DNA from: Metellina segmentata
Lineage: Eukaryota; Arthropoda; Arachnida; Araneae; Tetragnathidae
DNA length: 64,000 nt
Assembly (NCBI GenBank): GCA_947359465.1
Contig: OX375881.1
Location: 119,532,738-119,596,737, forward strand
Reading direction: 5' to 3'
The notes beneath the pieces are model-generated. The model was not told where the DNA came from. It saw nothing but the letters and a program-made list of their open reading frames with translations, and did no database searches. Shown here piece after piece: positions 26,501 to 41,500 of this stretch. The translations under genes were made by a program, and so were the position numbers. Numbering within the stretch: the first letter of the stretch is position 1; every line of letters begins with the position of its first letter.

Positions 26501-29500
26501 ATATTTATTTTTAATTTGTGTTAAATATTCATGCAAAAACAGACTTGGGTGTTTAAATAATCCTCGAGTTTTTCCCTATCCCTTTTGTTTGAACCTTGTA
26601 CACTTAGTTACAATATAACCTTTTAAACCCCCTTTTTAGCATTGCATAAAAATACTGTCATAAAATAATTACATTTTTAGTGATCAACAGGATTATTTTA
26701 TGAATTCATTTTCCTTGCTGTATATTTTATAGATTATTTTCCTTTTCCAGCCCACAATTGCTCAGTGGATTGAACTTCTAACTAAGCAATTCAATGCTAG
26801 TCATCCAGCATGTGAAGTAAGTTTAATTACTCTTCATTTCCTGACTGAAATATCCATGTAAAGGTTGCCAGTGGGGAATAATAACAATTTTTCAACCTTG
26901 GTTGGTGGCATCTATGATGATTTTTCTTTGTAAAAGAACTGATATTATTGGGTAGATGCAAAAGTTTGTCCCTTTTTTGGCCACACAAAATCAAAATATT
27001 GTCTCCTTCATGCTCGTCAAGTTTTGGTTTGAAAGATGGAATTTCAGCCAGTACTTTGAGAAAAATTGTTCTAAGCATTAGAAATGGCAGAAATCAAGTA
27101 GCATTTTCGACATAGTGTGCTGTTTTATTTCTGAAAAGGCTAGAATGCTTCGCAGACGCAAAAGATGTGTGTTATGTAGGGTGAAAGTGCCATTGACGAT
27201 TCTGCATGCTCTAAGTGGTTCAGAAAGTTTAGTCACCTGGATTCGTTCTTTAGTTGGAACATGTATGAGCCCTGGATGATGCAGCTACCGAATAGATGGG
27301 AAAGATAGTTCAACAGAACAGCATATACTATATTGATTAAATATAATTTTTAATAAATAAAAAGAAATTTCAATTTTTTTTTTTTGTCAAAAAATGGAAT
27401 TTACCCCAATTTATTGGGCATTAGCCCAATGTTTCATGTCAGTAATTCAGCACGTTAAATGTGTCGTGACCTCGGATGTTGTCCTCGATCTTTCCCTTGG
27501 GGATTGATCCTGGACCATCGCTAATTGCCCATTGTGTTGCTCCAGTGTGTCGTCTATCCTCCACAAATAGTTGTCATTTCGCCCTTTGTATGGCAGAGTG
27601 GTCGGGCTTGGGATTTAAAATAAACATTAAAGTGTGTTTATTCATTATTTAAACAATAGTTTTTATTTCTATAAATGTATTATCTTTTTAATGATGTATT
27701 TCTTTCTTCAATATATAATCTTTTCTTGTCCTTCAAGAAAATCGATAAATGTGTTACTGTATTTGGAAATCATTAGAGCCAACTGGATGCTGCATCTGAT
27801 CTCATAACAGCAGCAAAAAGGGTTGCTTTCAATGCTGTACAAAAAATGTTTTGTCCCTTTTAAGTATTGTTTGGTAGAAAGCTTTGAACTATTCTGGTTG
27901 AAAATAAAATGGAATCCTAATTTTTTTGGATTGTGTAATAAAACTGTAGAATTAAAAATTTGTTTATGTAATGATAGAAAGGTGACAGAAAACTTACTCT
28001 GACATTGAGAAATTCAGATTTCATTCTAAGATAGTACCTTTAGTTTCTGAAAATTTTGAGTTTATACTTCTAGCAAGCTCTCCAGTACAATTAGCTGATG
28101 TATTTGAACTTCCTTTAAAATAAGAGTAATGTGAATGGGTCTCCACTATTACTCGCTGGAATTTTTAATTGTTCTAATGCTTTTGAATTGAATCTCCTTT
28201 TTATCATATACAAGCATTTACTATTAAAAAAATGAGTGGTTTTCATGAAATGATGCAAATAAGTGTTTAAAAATATGTTTTTCTTTCAGTGGTTCCTTGA
28301 TCATATGGCTGAAAATAATTGGTGGCCTGTACAGATACTTATTAAATGCCCAAACCAAATTGTTCGACAGGTGAGATTGAGTTTTAATTTCATTTTGCTT
28401 TGATTCCATTGTTCAAAATCATTGTTTTTGTTGTTGTTGTTTCTCATGCCGACACTGGCAGACCAAAGGAGTGCCAGGGACGTCGAAGACAGCGAGGGTG
28501 TGTGCCTTCCACGTAAGTGAGCCCCATTGGGAGAAAGTCCGACTTTGCTCGACATACATGACACATCCGTTTTACAGGAAGGTCCCTTTCATACATCCAT
28601 TCACTCACACGTATCGTAATTTAGATCCCAATCAGAGGCCGATAACCCCCTGATCAGGTACCCCCAGAGGTATTGATTTGGTATGGGAACATGGGGGACT
28701 TTGTGACCACGAGCTATTTAACGTGCCCCAGCCACCATTAGTGAACACGACGGTCTTTAGCCAGGTCGAAGCGTTGATCTCACAATCATCAGAATTTCTG
28801 GTTCCGCCAAGGACAGATCCCACAACCCTTCTGATGCGAGCCCGACGTTCTACTGATTGAGCTACCACGGCTCAATCAGTAGCATTTTGAGAAGTATTAG
28901 CAACTTTAGTTGGTAGTAGCCATATTTGGCACAGCTGAGAAAATATTATATCAAGAAAAAAAGGTTATGGGGCAGGTTCGTATGTTGTGTTAAAAAAAAT
29001 CATTTAATTTATTGTGTGAAGTTACTATTGTGATGCAACAACACTTGAGTTTCATTGTCTGCAAAAAAATTAAAAAAAAAAAAAGTTACAAGATATGATA
29101 TAAATGTGAGAAACACATGCCTAATACGACCGTGCATTGAAAAAGTAATTTGTCTAGTATGTACCTAAAACAAACTGCATCTTCATTTGCGTATGCAGAT
29201 TGTCAAATTTGTATTTAAATGAAGCTTCACTGTTTGTATCGGATAGTATATACGCTGGTGTGCAAAAGAAGTAATTCTTAATGGGGAAAATATTTTACTC
29301 AATTAGCACAAAACTGATGTATGCAGTTCTTTGAGTAAAAATAAAATACGGATTAAACTATTGGTTTTCTAACAGTCGCAAATAACAAGCAATATGCGGG
29401 GCAAATGTTCAATATTTAAAAAAAAAACGATAAACGTGATGAATTTTCTAGAAATTAAGGGCTTAATTGGATTAAAATGGCCTCTTATACCTATACCATT

Positions 29501-32500
29501 GTCACAGCCGCGTTTGCTGTTATTAGGGTTCAATCAGATTCTTGAGCTGTTTATGTTCGATGGGAAGAAGCGCAATGTCGTATTGAGAAATTATTCCTGG
29601 TGTGTATGCCCAGAGCTGTAGGAGTTGCTTGCTTACAACTTACCAGGCATGACTACCAACAAAGACTTATTGGACACATATTGGAGTTGCACAATCAGCT
29701 CTCTGTTCACTTTGCGAATGGGATGAAATGACTGGAGGCCAACTTAAAGACTGCCCTAAAGTTCCTCAATAGAATTACAAATACTGTAGATAGTGCTTTC
29801 AAAGGCCATGTTTCTTTACTTTAAATCTTTTGGTCTGTTTGTCGATTGATAACCAATAGACTTGCTTAGGATAAGAATAAGGAAAATCGAGGGAAGCTGT
29901 AAGCTCATTTAGAGGTTCCAAGAGACATGCCAATGAATCCCAGACATATTCCATGGGATTCAAGTTTAAAAATATGGTTGGCATGGATATCTTCACACCC
30001 TCTATGTACTATGTGGGCCGTCATAGCTGTCGAGAAGACAAATTCAAATTGAGCAACACTCACAAGAAGCCTTGCATCTGAGTTCTCATTTCTGTGTGAT
30101 ATGCTTACACAGATCTGCAAAAAACATGGCAATTCATTTGTCTTATTTCTACTGACTTGTATATTGTTTATGTAAAGGGCGGTAACACATTTCAAGTGAA
30201 GCCTTCCAAATTATACAAGGTGGCCACGGTGCTAATCCGTTACTCTTTCGACAGGGCTACTGCAGCTATTTTGTATGAGTTAGAAGGCTCAACTTCAAAT
30301 GTGTTACAGCCCTTTACATGAACAATACAATATAAACCAGAGGGTTGCGAGTTTGAATCCAACCAAAGACCATCGTGCGCAAAGGGGGCTGGTGCACATT
30401 AAATCTGTCATGTCCTCACGTTGGCGTGGTGTGGAAGTTTGGAGAGCGGGCTATTACCTCATCATTGACCGTGGTTCAAATTTATGTGGTGTCCTCAGAT
30501 TTTTCTCTTTGGATTTGATACAGCACTGCTGGCAGTAGCCCATTGTGTTGCTCCTGTGCGTACACACAACGCATGCAAATCTTCTGAAACTCTATTTGTA
30601 AGGGCAAATAAGTTTGCATCATATTATTTTATGCATAATAATCGCATGCATTTTTAAATCGCATTTGCATAAGTATTAAATCAATTTACATTTAAGTTTT
30701 AATTGTTAAGCATTACAAAATGTTGGATAAGCAATTTATAAAAAATTATTTTGCAAATATCAAATTTGAAAAATGAATCACATTATTTATTTTTCCTTTT
30801 AGCTCTTCCAGAGGTTATGTATACATGTAATTAATCAATTGAAACCTGTTCATTCTGCAATGTACCTCCAACCATTTTCAGACAGGTATTTAAATCATTT
30901 TCAATACCCTAATTGTAAAATTGTGACAAAATGCCTTATTATTTTCAGTTATTTCTGTAATACTTTTTGTTTAAATCTCCTGTATTAAAGCATGTCATTT
31001 AAGCAGACTTTACTATATATAAATACGTAAACTAATTTATGGTTTATATTCTTGTTCGTTTCTCATGGTTTATTTGGTAAGTAAAATACCTGGATTTTAT
31101 TGACTTAAAATGTCAAGAACTACGTTTTAAAATTTATTAGCATAATATTTACTTTTTCAAATTGTCTATATGAAATATTTTCTGCACATACATCCTTCAT
31201 TAAGAATACAACATAATACCCTCACGAAAGTAGTAAGTATAAGATATATCAAGATTTAAAAAAGGTTTAGGACAGGGTGGTAACATAATTTTCTGAATAC
31301 TTGTTTGAATTGAATAAATTAGAGGTGCACAACCTGCGACCCGCGAACCATCAATTTGCAGCCCGCAAACTAATTTTGACTAAAAACTTCCCAAGATGAT
31401 TTTAGCCACCCTCCCACAATACCCCCATTTTAAAAGAAGATCGTCTTTGCAAAATCGATGCACTTTGCCGTTCTTTTGCTCACCAAAAAAATGTTTTTGT
31501 GAAGGCTGCTAGTGGTTTTGACAGCTGTGTTAAAGTTAGTTTTCAGATTGCAACTCTAATTGCTAAGAGTGGCCAACGATTTACCGATGTGGATTTTGCG
31601 GAAAAATGCTTTTTGATAGCTGCAGAGAAAGTGTGCCCAGTTATTTTTGCGGCTACAGCATCTTGTCATTGTGAGACTGCCGATACAACTTGTGGTATAC
31701 AATTTGAAATTTATGCAACTAATGATGTTTTTGTGAATTAAATTAATATATTTTGTTTTCAATTACATTTTTGTCGAATTTTTTTAAATATATTTGATTT
31801 TGATGTATTGTATGATAATGTAGGGTCAGATGTAGTAAGTTCATAATCAAAAATTTTTGTATTTTTTCTCTCCATTATTTTTAATTGCTATTGTATCAAT
31901 CAAGATTAACTATACCTTGTAAGAATCTCCACGCCTCACTCCAAACCTGATTTTTGCCCTCTATTTTTATACCTATGTTTGATACATGCCACCAACACAA
32001 CGTCATAAGTACACTGTCAGTCGTTGTCAGGGCACTGTTATGTGAAGTTGTAATTGCATCATGTCAGAGCTAACAGACTTCGAACATGGGCAAATTGTTG
32101 GAGCTTGTCTAGTGGGTGCTTCCGTAAGAAAGTTAGCCAAAGTGTTAAATGTTTCAAGAGGTACTGTCTCTAAGATTTATGCCACATATTTGAAAAGTAG
32201 AAACACATCGCTAAATCACAGCGCAGTCGAAAGTGTGTGTTGAGTGATCGTGACAGACGATTATTAAGGAGGATTGTGACTAAAAATAATAAGACCACAT
32301 CTGCAAAAGTTACAAATTAATGTTGCTGAAATTAATGTTGGGCCTACAAATTGGCCTGGGCAATGTTCAAATTTTTATATTGCGATACATTGGCATTCTT
32401 AATTGCGATGTGTTGTGATGTTAACCATGCATTTCATACATAGTAAAAGCAAAACCTTGTATAAAATATATGTATAAAAAATTGTGGTAGAAAAAAACAA

Positions 32501-35500
32501 ATGAAGATCTGCGTTGTACTTTTAAGAAACACGCATGATTTAAAACAAGATTTTGCATAGATATATGTGTGTTTCACACACCTTATATGCTCAAGTAGAT
32601 TCAAAAGTTAGCTTATTTAGGAGAAAAACTTCAGCATAAATAGAAATAAAGAGATATTTGATTCCTGAAAGTAATGATGATGGCATGTATGACCTAGATT
32701 GCCACCAAAGTTTGCAATAAAAAGGGATGCAAACAGATTAGTTGTAACATCAAGAAACAAGAATGGGTTTTTGGAATTCAATTTAAGATGTGCAAAATCA
32801 TTTTTGTTTTAAAATTACACTTAATTTTCAATTTTGACTAAAAAAAATTTCTGGAAACGAAGTCATCTTCAGGACACAAATGGTTTTGAGAAATTCCTCA
32901 TTAATTAAAACGAAGTGAAAACAGACTGTTAAATTTGCAGATTTTTCAATTATTTTGGTTTTGAGTACTTTTAAGGAAAAAAACATTGTGAATTGAATTG
33001 TTATTATGTAATGATAGAGCTCTGATAAAATGTGTTTTGTTTCCCTAGTGACGATTCTTCTGATGGCGATATTTCTCAAATTGGACAGTACTCTTGTGTG
33101 ACACGATTCTTGAGGAAACTTCTAACATTGGTAGGTCTTGTTTTCTCTGCTTGTCTTAAATAATACAGCTAATTATACGACTTCATTAAAATGACTTTAT
33201 TAACAAGGATGAGACAGAATTTGTTCATTCTGTGGTTCACATTATATCAGTATATTGACGAAAGCTTTTCGTAGGGTCAAGATACAGAAAATATTATTTT
33301 TATGTATGTAAAAGGACTGGTGTTAAATACATGTAGTTTAATGACAAGAAAAATTATATTACTAAAAGCAACACAAAACAACCAATTTTTGTTAGACAGT
33401 GTTGAGTTACTGCAAAAAACAAGAACTCCACTTTTTCCTTTTTGGAGTTAAGGGGACACAATACCATTTGAACATTTTTTGTTTTCATATTTAATACAAA
33501 ATGTCTTAGTATATCTTATTTCAATACCCATTAAAGGTACATTGCAAAAGAAAAAAAAATTGTTCACAATAGTTAAAAAATTCAAAAATTCTTGAATTTT
33601 ATTTGTCTTCCATGACATGTTTCCTACAATTTTGTACATGGGATTACAATCAGTTTGATTTCATCAATTTTTGAAATATAACTTATTTTTCCAGATCCTT
33701 ATTCCATTCACAAAGTTATCAAATATAACTTGATAAACAACAATCATATCTCTGTATCCATTACAATAAAAGCCTTAACATTTTAAATACAATGTACTCA
33801 TAAAAATTAAAAAGCAGGGGAAAAGCACTTTGAAGTTTTTTAAATGCTTTTGGTTTCAATCCTTACATTCGATAGAAAATCGTCAATACGTCACTGAATA
33901 ATGTAGCTACGGCTTTTAAATTTTGTGGCATCAAAGTGGCTATTATCAACTACGTAAATCAAAACATGGTAGAATTAGAAAACTTGGCATGGTTCCAAAG
34001 GTATTGGGACTAAAAACGCTTGTGACATCAGCCTTCGATAATCCCAAAATCCTCTCCTTCTACAGTGACGTCACATTCCAGAGAAAAGAACAAAAAGTGA
34101 AAAAACTAATGAATTGATTAAAAAATGTTCTAGATTAAATTTTATAATTCGGGTGCTACACCCAATTCGCAAAAAATTAGATCTACCTGTGGGCCAAATT
34201 TCAGCATGGTAAGTGCCATATATATTCGTCAGGACACTGCGTACAGATGCAGTGAAACACTTCCTTTTATAATAGTAGAGATAGGTTTCAAGTATTCACA
34301 GTTGATAGACACACAGTAGTGTAATCTTTTTTTTTGCTGAACATTCTACCCATAATAATGCATGAAAATGTACTTAACTCTAAAAGAAACAAAGGAGTTG
34401 GTTTGCAGTAACCTGGCAATATGTTTGATTTCCAAACTTCAACAATCTCCAGTACCAAATTATCAAAAGATAGTATCTTTATTACTGGAAAGAAATTCAA
34501 CATAAAATATTATTTAATACATTATGCACATAGCTAAAGTATGATTTGTGTGGTGACTTTTCATATTACAAAAAAGTTGTGCTGCGCCATACACTTAAAT
34601 CTTAAAAATTTTGAAGTGCTTACCTATTTGTTGTTAAGGTGTTAGCCTCTAGATAGGAAGGTTCCTGGTTCAAATCCGAGTCAGTGCATGGGTGTTTGTA
34701 AGCATATGGTGTAGAGGCGGCTGGTGCACCTTATATCTGTCGTGGCTGAAAGGTCCTCGTGTTAGGCTGGTGTGGAAGTTTCAAGAGTGGTGTGCCAGCT
34801 CAGGTGTTGCCTCGTCATCTCACCGTGGTTCAAAATTATGTTGTGTTGTCCTCGGATATTTCCCCTAGGTTGATTGATTCCATATGCATTGATATGCTTC
34901 CTGTAAATTGTTTTAGGTTTTTATTCTTTTCCACAATGGTTTTAATCTACATTTCTATATATTAAGTTTGGTCTTACAAAATGGAGAAATAGCATCGAAA
35001 AAGCAAACCTTTCTTTTGTTTGAACCCCGTAATAGGACATGGTAAGTCCTTAAGTACATTTAAAGACTGGAACAAATCCATCTCATCAAATATATCTGTT
35101 TCGAAATGCGTCGTTTTAAAAATTGTGCTCAACTTTACCCCAATGTGGTGTTTGATCTATTTCTCGAGGCAAAAGATAAACAACTTAAACGTTTGATATC
35201 TAAAAAATATACTCTTGTTTATCTCAGTTTTATCTGTGATCATTCAACTGAAACTCTTGTTAGACTACATTTTTTAAAATACAGTTTAATTTTGTTTTGA
35301 AATGTTCACCAAGGCTGTATTATAGGAATTCTTTGAAATCGAATGGTATTGTCTGTCATAATTTTGTCTAAAACATGTATTTTAAATATCCTAATATTTA
35401 AACTATATATATAGTATACATTTTCAACTTTTCCATAGAAATTTGCTTCACTAGCTTTCATTGATGATGCTTCAAATCTCAACACAACTGCTGAGAGAGT

Positions 35501-38500
35501 TAAATTCTCTGTTCTTTTTGTGTGTAACTATTCATAACTTATTTTCCTTTTTCAGATTGAGCATGGCGCAAAGCAACATCTAAAGCACTTAACAGAATAT
35601 TTTGCTTTTTTATTGGAGTTTGCTAAAATGGGGGAAGAAGAGTGCCAATTTCTGCTTTCTGTGGAAGCCATCTCTACGATTGTAAATTTCTACCTGGGGC
35701 CAAAAGCATCTGACTATGTAAGAATCTTCACTTTTCACTCGTGTATTTAATTCTATGTTCGCCAAAAGAAATCCACCTGCACGGAAATGCATTGAGGTGG
35801 TCACTTGCTAAAGCACTGAAGGCCAAACAAAAGTTTTCACTCGTGTTCTTGAACTGTTTCGGCCTCTAAGATCTGGACTTGGATAAAGGAGGGATTAACA
35901 AATCAACCCTAACATAAAATTTTTTAAGTGTACAAGCTTATGGTGAAATAATGAAAGATGCTAATGAAGGTTCACTTCTTATTTTAGATGTTTAGGTTTT
36001 CTGGATCTGAGTATTTTGACACATCACAATTATTATTCTTGGAATATATCCAAAAATTATTCTTACAAAATGCCTAAGAAACTAGAATGGCAAACTTTAG
36101 AACTTCTAAAGGCCCGTTATAATTGATGCCAAGGTCCTATATCGTGCCCCAAGCCCAATGGCTAAGAAACAGTTTTTTAGGCTGTATGCTAGATTAAAAA
36201 GTACGAGTAATATATCTTGTCACAAAAGCTTAAAGATTGTAATATATCTTGATGTCCCTGGATGAGAACTACATTTTATAAGAAATTTAATGAGATACTT
36301 ATTGTTAAATTGAAATGTAGTCAAATTTGTAAAATTTAAATTGACTTGAAGAAAATTTTGTGTTTAAATATTTTTCCCAAAAGACTCATTATGAAAACTC
36401 ATTATTCATGTTGAAACTTAACCTGTCCCCTAATTAACAAATACAGCTGTAATTGTTTTGGACTTTCATGCTTTAGTATGATGTTTTGTGAAATTATTGT
36501 GGAAAATTTCACTTCATGATTAAATGGTGCTTTTACCAAGGTAGCAACCTACTATTTATTCAAAATTCACCAAGCTAGCTTCGAAAACATTGTTCAATTT
36601 GTACCGCATTATAATGCGATGTTCCTTTTGGTTCATTATTATCATTTTGCAATAGCTTGGTGACAAAAATAATTGGAGTGCTTTTAAAGAAAGTGTGGTT
36701 AAGATAATAAAATAGCATGCTAATATAATAGCCAGTGGTTAGAGCTGATTCCCAGTGTGTTCAGATGAATAATTTTTCCTTCTGTAACTGCTGCAATAGA
36801 ATTTCCGTTTTTAATCTGAGTGCATCCTTAATTTTAACCAGTATTTTCCTAGTTACTTACTTTCATTACTGGAATTTTCTATGTAGTTTTAAGTAACTTT
36901 TCCTATTTTTTGGATGCCTTTAATTTTGGCAGTCTGCAATTCTATTCAATGTACTAATAAGTGCACATGCACCCAGCAAATTGTTATCTTTTCTCACCAA
37001 AAGTTTGTCACTGCATTGCTGTAGGTCGAAGTCCTGTCCGACGAAGAAGAGGACGAAGACGACGAAGTGGTGTTTGCTGTGGACGACAAGTACAAGCCCG
37101 CTTCGCTGGAGAAAATGATCTCCCTCATAGCTTTACTGGTGGAAAAGTCAAGAGATGAAGATCGGCTTCAGCTGTCCCACAATGACTATAATGCTGTGGC
37201 TGGGGGAAAGGTATGTATATCACTACTATTATAAAATGAAGTGTCTGTGTGCAAGAGTCCAGGCGAATGTATAGCACTTAGTCTTGAAATTTGGCACACA
37301 GGTAGTCCTAAAAATAACTGAATGCACCTTGAAGCCCGAATTTTTAAATTTAATCTAGAACATTTTTTTAGTGAATTTATTAACTTTTTTCCCCATGTGG
37401 TTCTTTATTTGGATGCACGCCAAGTTTCCAAGGTGCATGATTGTTGTCCAATGACATCACTGAGCTTATTTCTCCCACTGCTTCTTTTGGACATTCCCCA
37501 AGTTTCCACTTTCTGCAGTGGTTTGAATTTGTATCATTTCTGAAAATTTGTTTATTACTGTTTAATTTGTTTTTGATTTATGTTTGGAGAGTGGGGTGCC
37601 AACTCAGGTATTCTCATAATCTGATCATGGTTCAAATTGACGAGGTGGTATACTTGAATCTTTCCCCAGGGCAGTTCCCAATAGCCTCTTGTGTTGCGTC
37701 CATTGTAATGTAAATTTAATTTCCTGCCTTTCATGCCACTTCTCGAATGGTAAATCCCTGGCCAACTTTTGAACTGTAGCAAAATAGACTACTTTTCCTT
37801 CAACTTCATCCTTTTGTAACAGCATCTTATGTTGAAATGCTTCGTGGCAAAACTCAAATTCAGCAATTATGTTTTATTTAATTTTATAATTTGGGTGTAT
37901 TGCGATTTTGGGAAGATCATATTTTAGTTTTTAGCTTCGTTTAGTTTTTGCGTACAGTCATCATTTCTACTAGTTAAGATTTTAATAATTGAAAATGTTT
38001 TAACTATAGTTTCATAACTTATTTCTTGCAGGGATTTCCATTCCTCTATCAGCAAATACGAGATGGAATCAACTTGAGGCAAACGTGTAATCTCATTTTT
38101 AGTTTATGTCGATGGAATGATGCTCTTGCTGTCATGGTAAATAGATTTAACTGAATCCAAAAATTGCTCTCGGTGAAATTGTTTTTCAATGAGTGAAGTG
38201 GTTTGTTAATCCACTTGAGTCGATCCATGTAAAGATATTGAAATAAATGTTCTTTTATTTGAAAACAAATTTATCTTTCGACGCTGAGCTGATGAAGTGA
38301 AGAATAAAATCACCACAAAGGAAGTCATAACCTGTCGCAAGTCTAAAATTTGCCTATAATTTTCAGAGTTTAAAACTATTGTTGCTAGAGAGGACTGTGA
38401 TGTGTTTGCTATTGCAGAGGCCAGTGCCTCTACTGATGCCCTTGGCTACTATAAATACAAAAACTTTTTTTAAAACTATTAGACGCTTGAAGGCTCTTTT

Positions 38501-41500
38501 TGAGAAAGTTCAAGTATATGGGTATCAAAATAGTTTTATTGTGCTAATGCTCATTTTAACCTAAGCGTTTATGAGTATTTAAATATGTGTAATGCAAAGC
38601 TATAAGACAATAAATTTTTGTAAGATTTAAAAATATTGTTCTATTACATTTTAATTACATCAGCAGAAAAAAGTGTTGATATGGTTGCAGGTTAAATTAT
38701 CTTCAACTATTCCAAGAACATATGGTGATAAATAGAGTGCCTATGACTATTAGATTCTGAAAAGAGGTGCATCAAGTATGACTCATCTTAACATAGAAAG
38801 CAATGGGATGACTTTAAATTGCATGTTACCTTAAATACAGGGCTTGTAACACATCACTTTTTGTCATCTTTTTGACAATTTGTCCCTTTTCAGGTGCTTA
38901 AATTCTACTTAAGAACAATTTATAGTGTGCAAATAAAAAAATTCATTTTTTCTTTTAAAAAAAGTCACATGTCAATTAAATTTGGAATTTTTTTGTGCTC
39001 ATATATTTTTTCTTTGTGAAAAAAAAAGGCAAAAACATGGAGCTTTTTAAAAATTTGCCAGCAATTTCTTTTGGTTTTTTTTTCATATGCCCCCCAATAA
39101 TGATGACCTGAGGCAGTGTTCCCACAGTCTTTGAAAAGTCCTTGATTTTTTTCTACTGAACTCTGGGCTCTTGAAAATTATGGAACTTGGTGAAAAGTCC
39201 TTGATTTAGTTTCAACTTCCCCCATGGTAAAATCGTTTGCAAACACTTAAAGACATTTGATATAGGATCTGGAACGGCAGATATTTTATGTGACAAGATT
39301 TTTTGCAAGCTCCAAGTGAGTTATCCCTTTACCGTCTCAACTGCTCATGATTGGCTCAGATGGGCCCAAATTCAACAAGTCAGTTTTTAAAAAGATTAAT
39401 GTCTACTTTCTAATCGAAAAAAAGAACTAATTTACATTGGGACATGTAATATTCACACAATACATAAGCTTGTGGAAGATGTGTCTGAATTAGTTTTTTC
39501 TACACACAGATTTTTTAATCAGTGGTCTAAGCATTTGTCAACATACAAAGAAATTCCAGAAGACTTGAAACTTCCCACTCAATATTTCATCAAACATTGT
39601 TCAAGCAGGTGACTTGTCCCAAAGCCAGCTGCTGAAAGGTTGCTTGAACAGTGGATTGCAGTGCGAAAGTATTTCCTTGACTACATTCCAATAAAGAAAC
39701 CAAACATGATACAAAAGCCAGGCTACGAATATTGTTCATTTTCTTAGACGAGAAACTATGAAAGCTGAGGTGATGTTTGTCGTATCAAGTGCAAGTATAT
39801 ATAATCGTGTGACCAAATTTCTTCAGAAAAAGACATTAATTTCTTCCCTAATGCATAATCTTCATTCTCAACTTGAAATGTTGATAAGAACAATTTTGGG
39901 TAAGATCTTCAAAGAGCAATTCATTCAAGATTTGAAGATGCGATGAAATGGAAGATATATGTCCTCAGAAACTGGCTTATGTTGTGATTGGATATCCAAT
40001 TTCTAAAGTGCTACAGAATGTGAAAGAGAAGGAAAGGAATTTATTTTTCCGAAGGGCTCAGAAGCATTACATTGCTAATGTTAAATTTCTTTTGAAGACC
40101 TTCAGTTCATCTCTCCTTAAAAGTTTATCCTGTCTTGGTCCTCTTGAGAGACTCGGTGGCGAGAGTGTTCGACAAGTATTAGAAGTTGTTAGAGCAATGC
40201 CATTGGATGTCCCGTCAGACATACTACTGGATGAGTGGAAATTACTCCAAAGAGAATTGGAGGAAGAAGGATCTAGAATGAAGCCTATTGATGTTTACTG
40301 TAACCAGTTCTTCAGACTGCGAGATATTAATGGCATAGATGCTAAATCCCCAGTTGTGTCAAAGCTAGTGAAGGCTGATCTGTCACTTTCTCATGATAGT
40401 GTTGACATTGATCATGGCTTCTTAGCTTCAGTAAGAACTTTGACAGGAGACAGCATTAATGTCAGAATACACACTCAATTCATTGATGACGGTCAAAAGT
40501 AGCTTGGCAAATTTTGACAATCAACCTTATTTGATGCCGATGACATCAAAGCTAATGGATATGGGAAGGGTTGCATATATAGCATACAATGCCTATTTAG
40601 ACAATATAAAACAGACGGCACAAGAAAAATTTGAGAAGGACAGGAAAGAAAAAGAAAGACTGGAAGCAGAGACAAAAAATTTTAAGCAGCTGGCATATAT
40701 AAAAAAAGGTAATAGAAGAACGAAAACCTAAAATTGCGTGTAAGGATGAGGTGTTGGACAGTGCTTCTAGATTTTTAAAGGGAGCGAATGATAGGCTCAA
40801 GAAGGCGTTTAGAAATAAAGAATTTAATGAAGCAGAACTTGTGTGTGTGTAGGCAATGATTGAAAGGGCGGCTAAAGTCTTGGATGATGCTGGTCAGCAA
40901 AGACAAACTTTAAGCAATGTACATTCTTCTCTTGAGAAGAAAAAGACAATTATTTTCACTTTTTCAACAAAAAGTCGTACATGATCTTTCAAAGAAAAGG
41001 AACAAAAAATGTTCAAAATTATTTTATTTTTTTATTAATATTGTTTAAAAATATGCTTTTTAAATGAAAAAAAATAAATATCCTTCCAAAGAAAGAAAAT
41101 AAAAAGATAGTGGTGGCTGGGGATTATCTTTTCTTTCTATCTTTATACTTGAATATATTTGGCATTATTGTTATTTGTCCCTTTTTTTGTTCCATTAGTC
41201 ACTTTTTTAACCCCATCAAACATGTTACAACCCCTGTAAATAAAATGTGATGTATTGAAAAATTAATATGTAAAAAAATGTAACCTTAAAAATATATCCT
41301 TGTTCATTCTAGATAATAAATATGATATTTCAAGGAATTACAAAACAGCATGAGGTAAGATTGATTTTGATTCATTTTATATTTTTCAGCATCAAATTTA
41401 TAGTACTGTAAGATATTTTCATATTATTTTTAAAGATGAGCTAATTTTATTGCTTTAAAGCTTTTAAAGAACATTTCGTAGATCAAAAAACTAAACCATG

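Noticed and set aside
37021..37158. Arg-rich open frame (RRRRGRRRRSG) overlapping exon 26
   Set aside because: It is the shifted reading of the Glu/Asp codons of the acidic tract; the correct frame is fixed by splice phase and family similarity.
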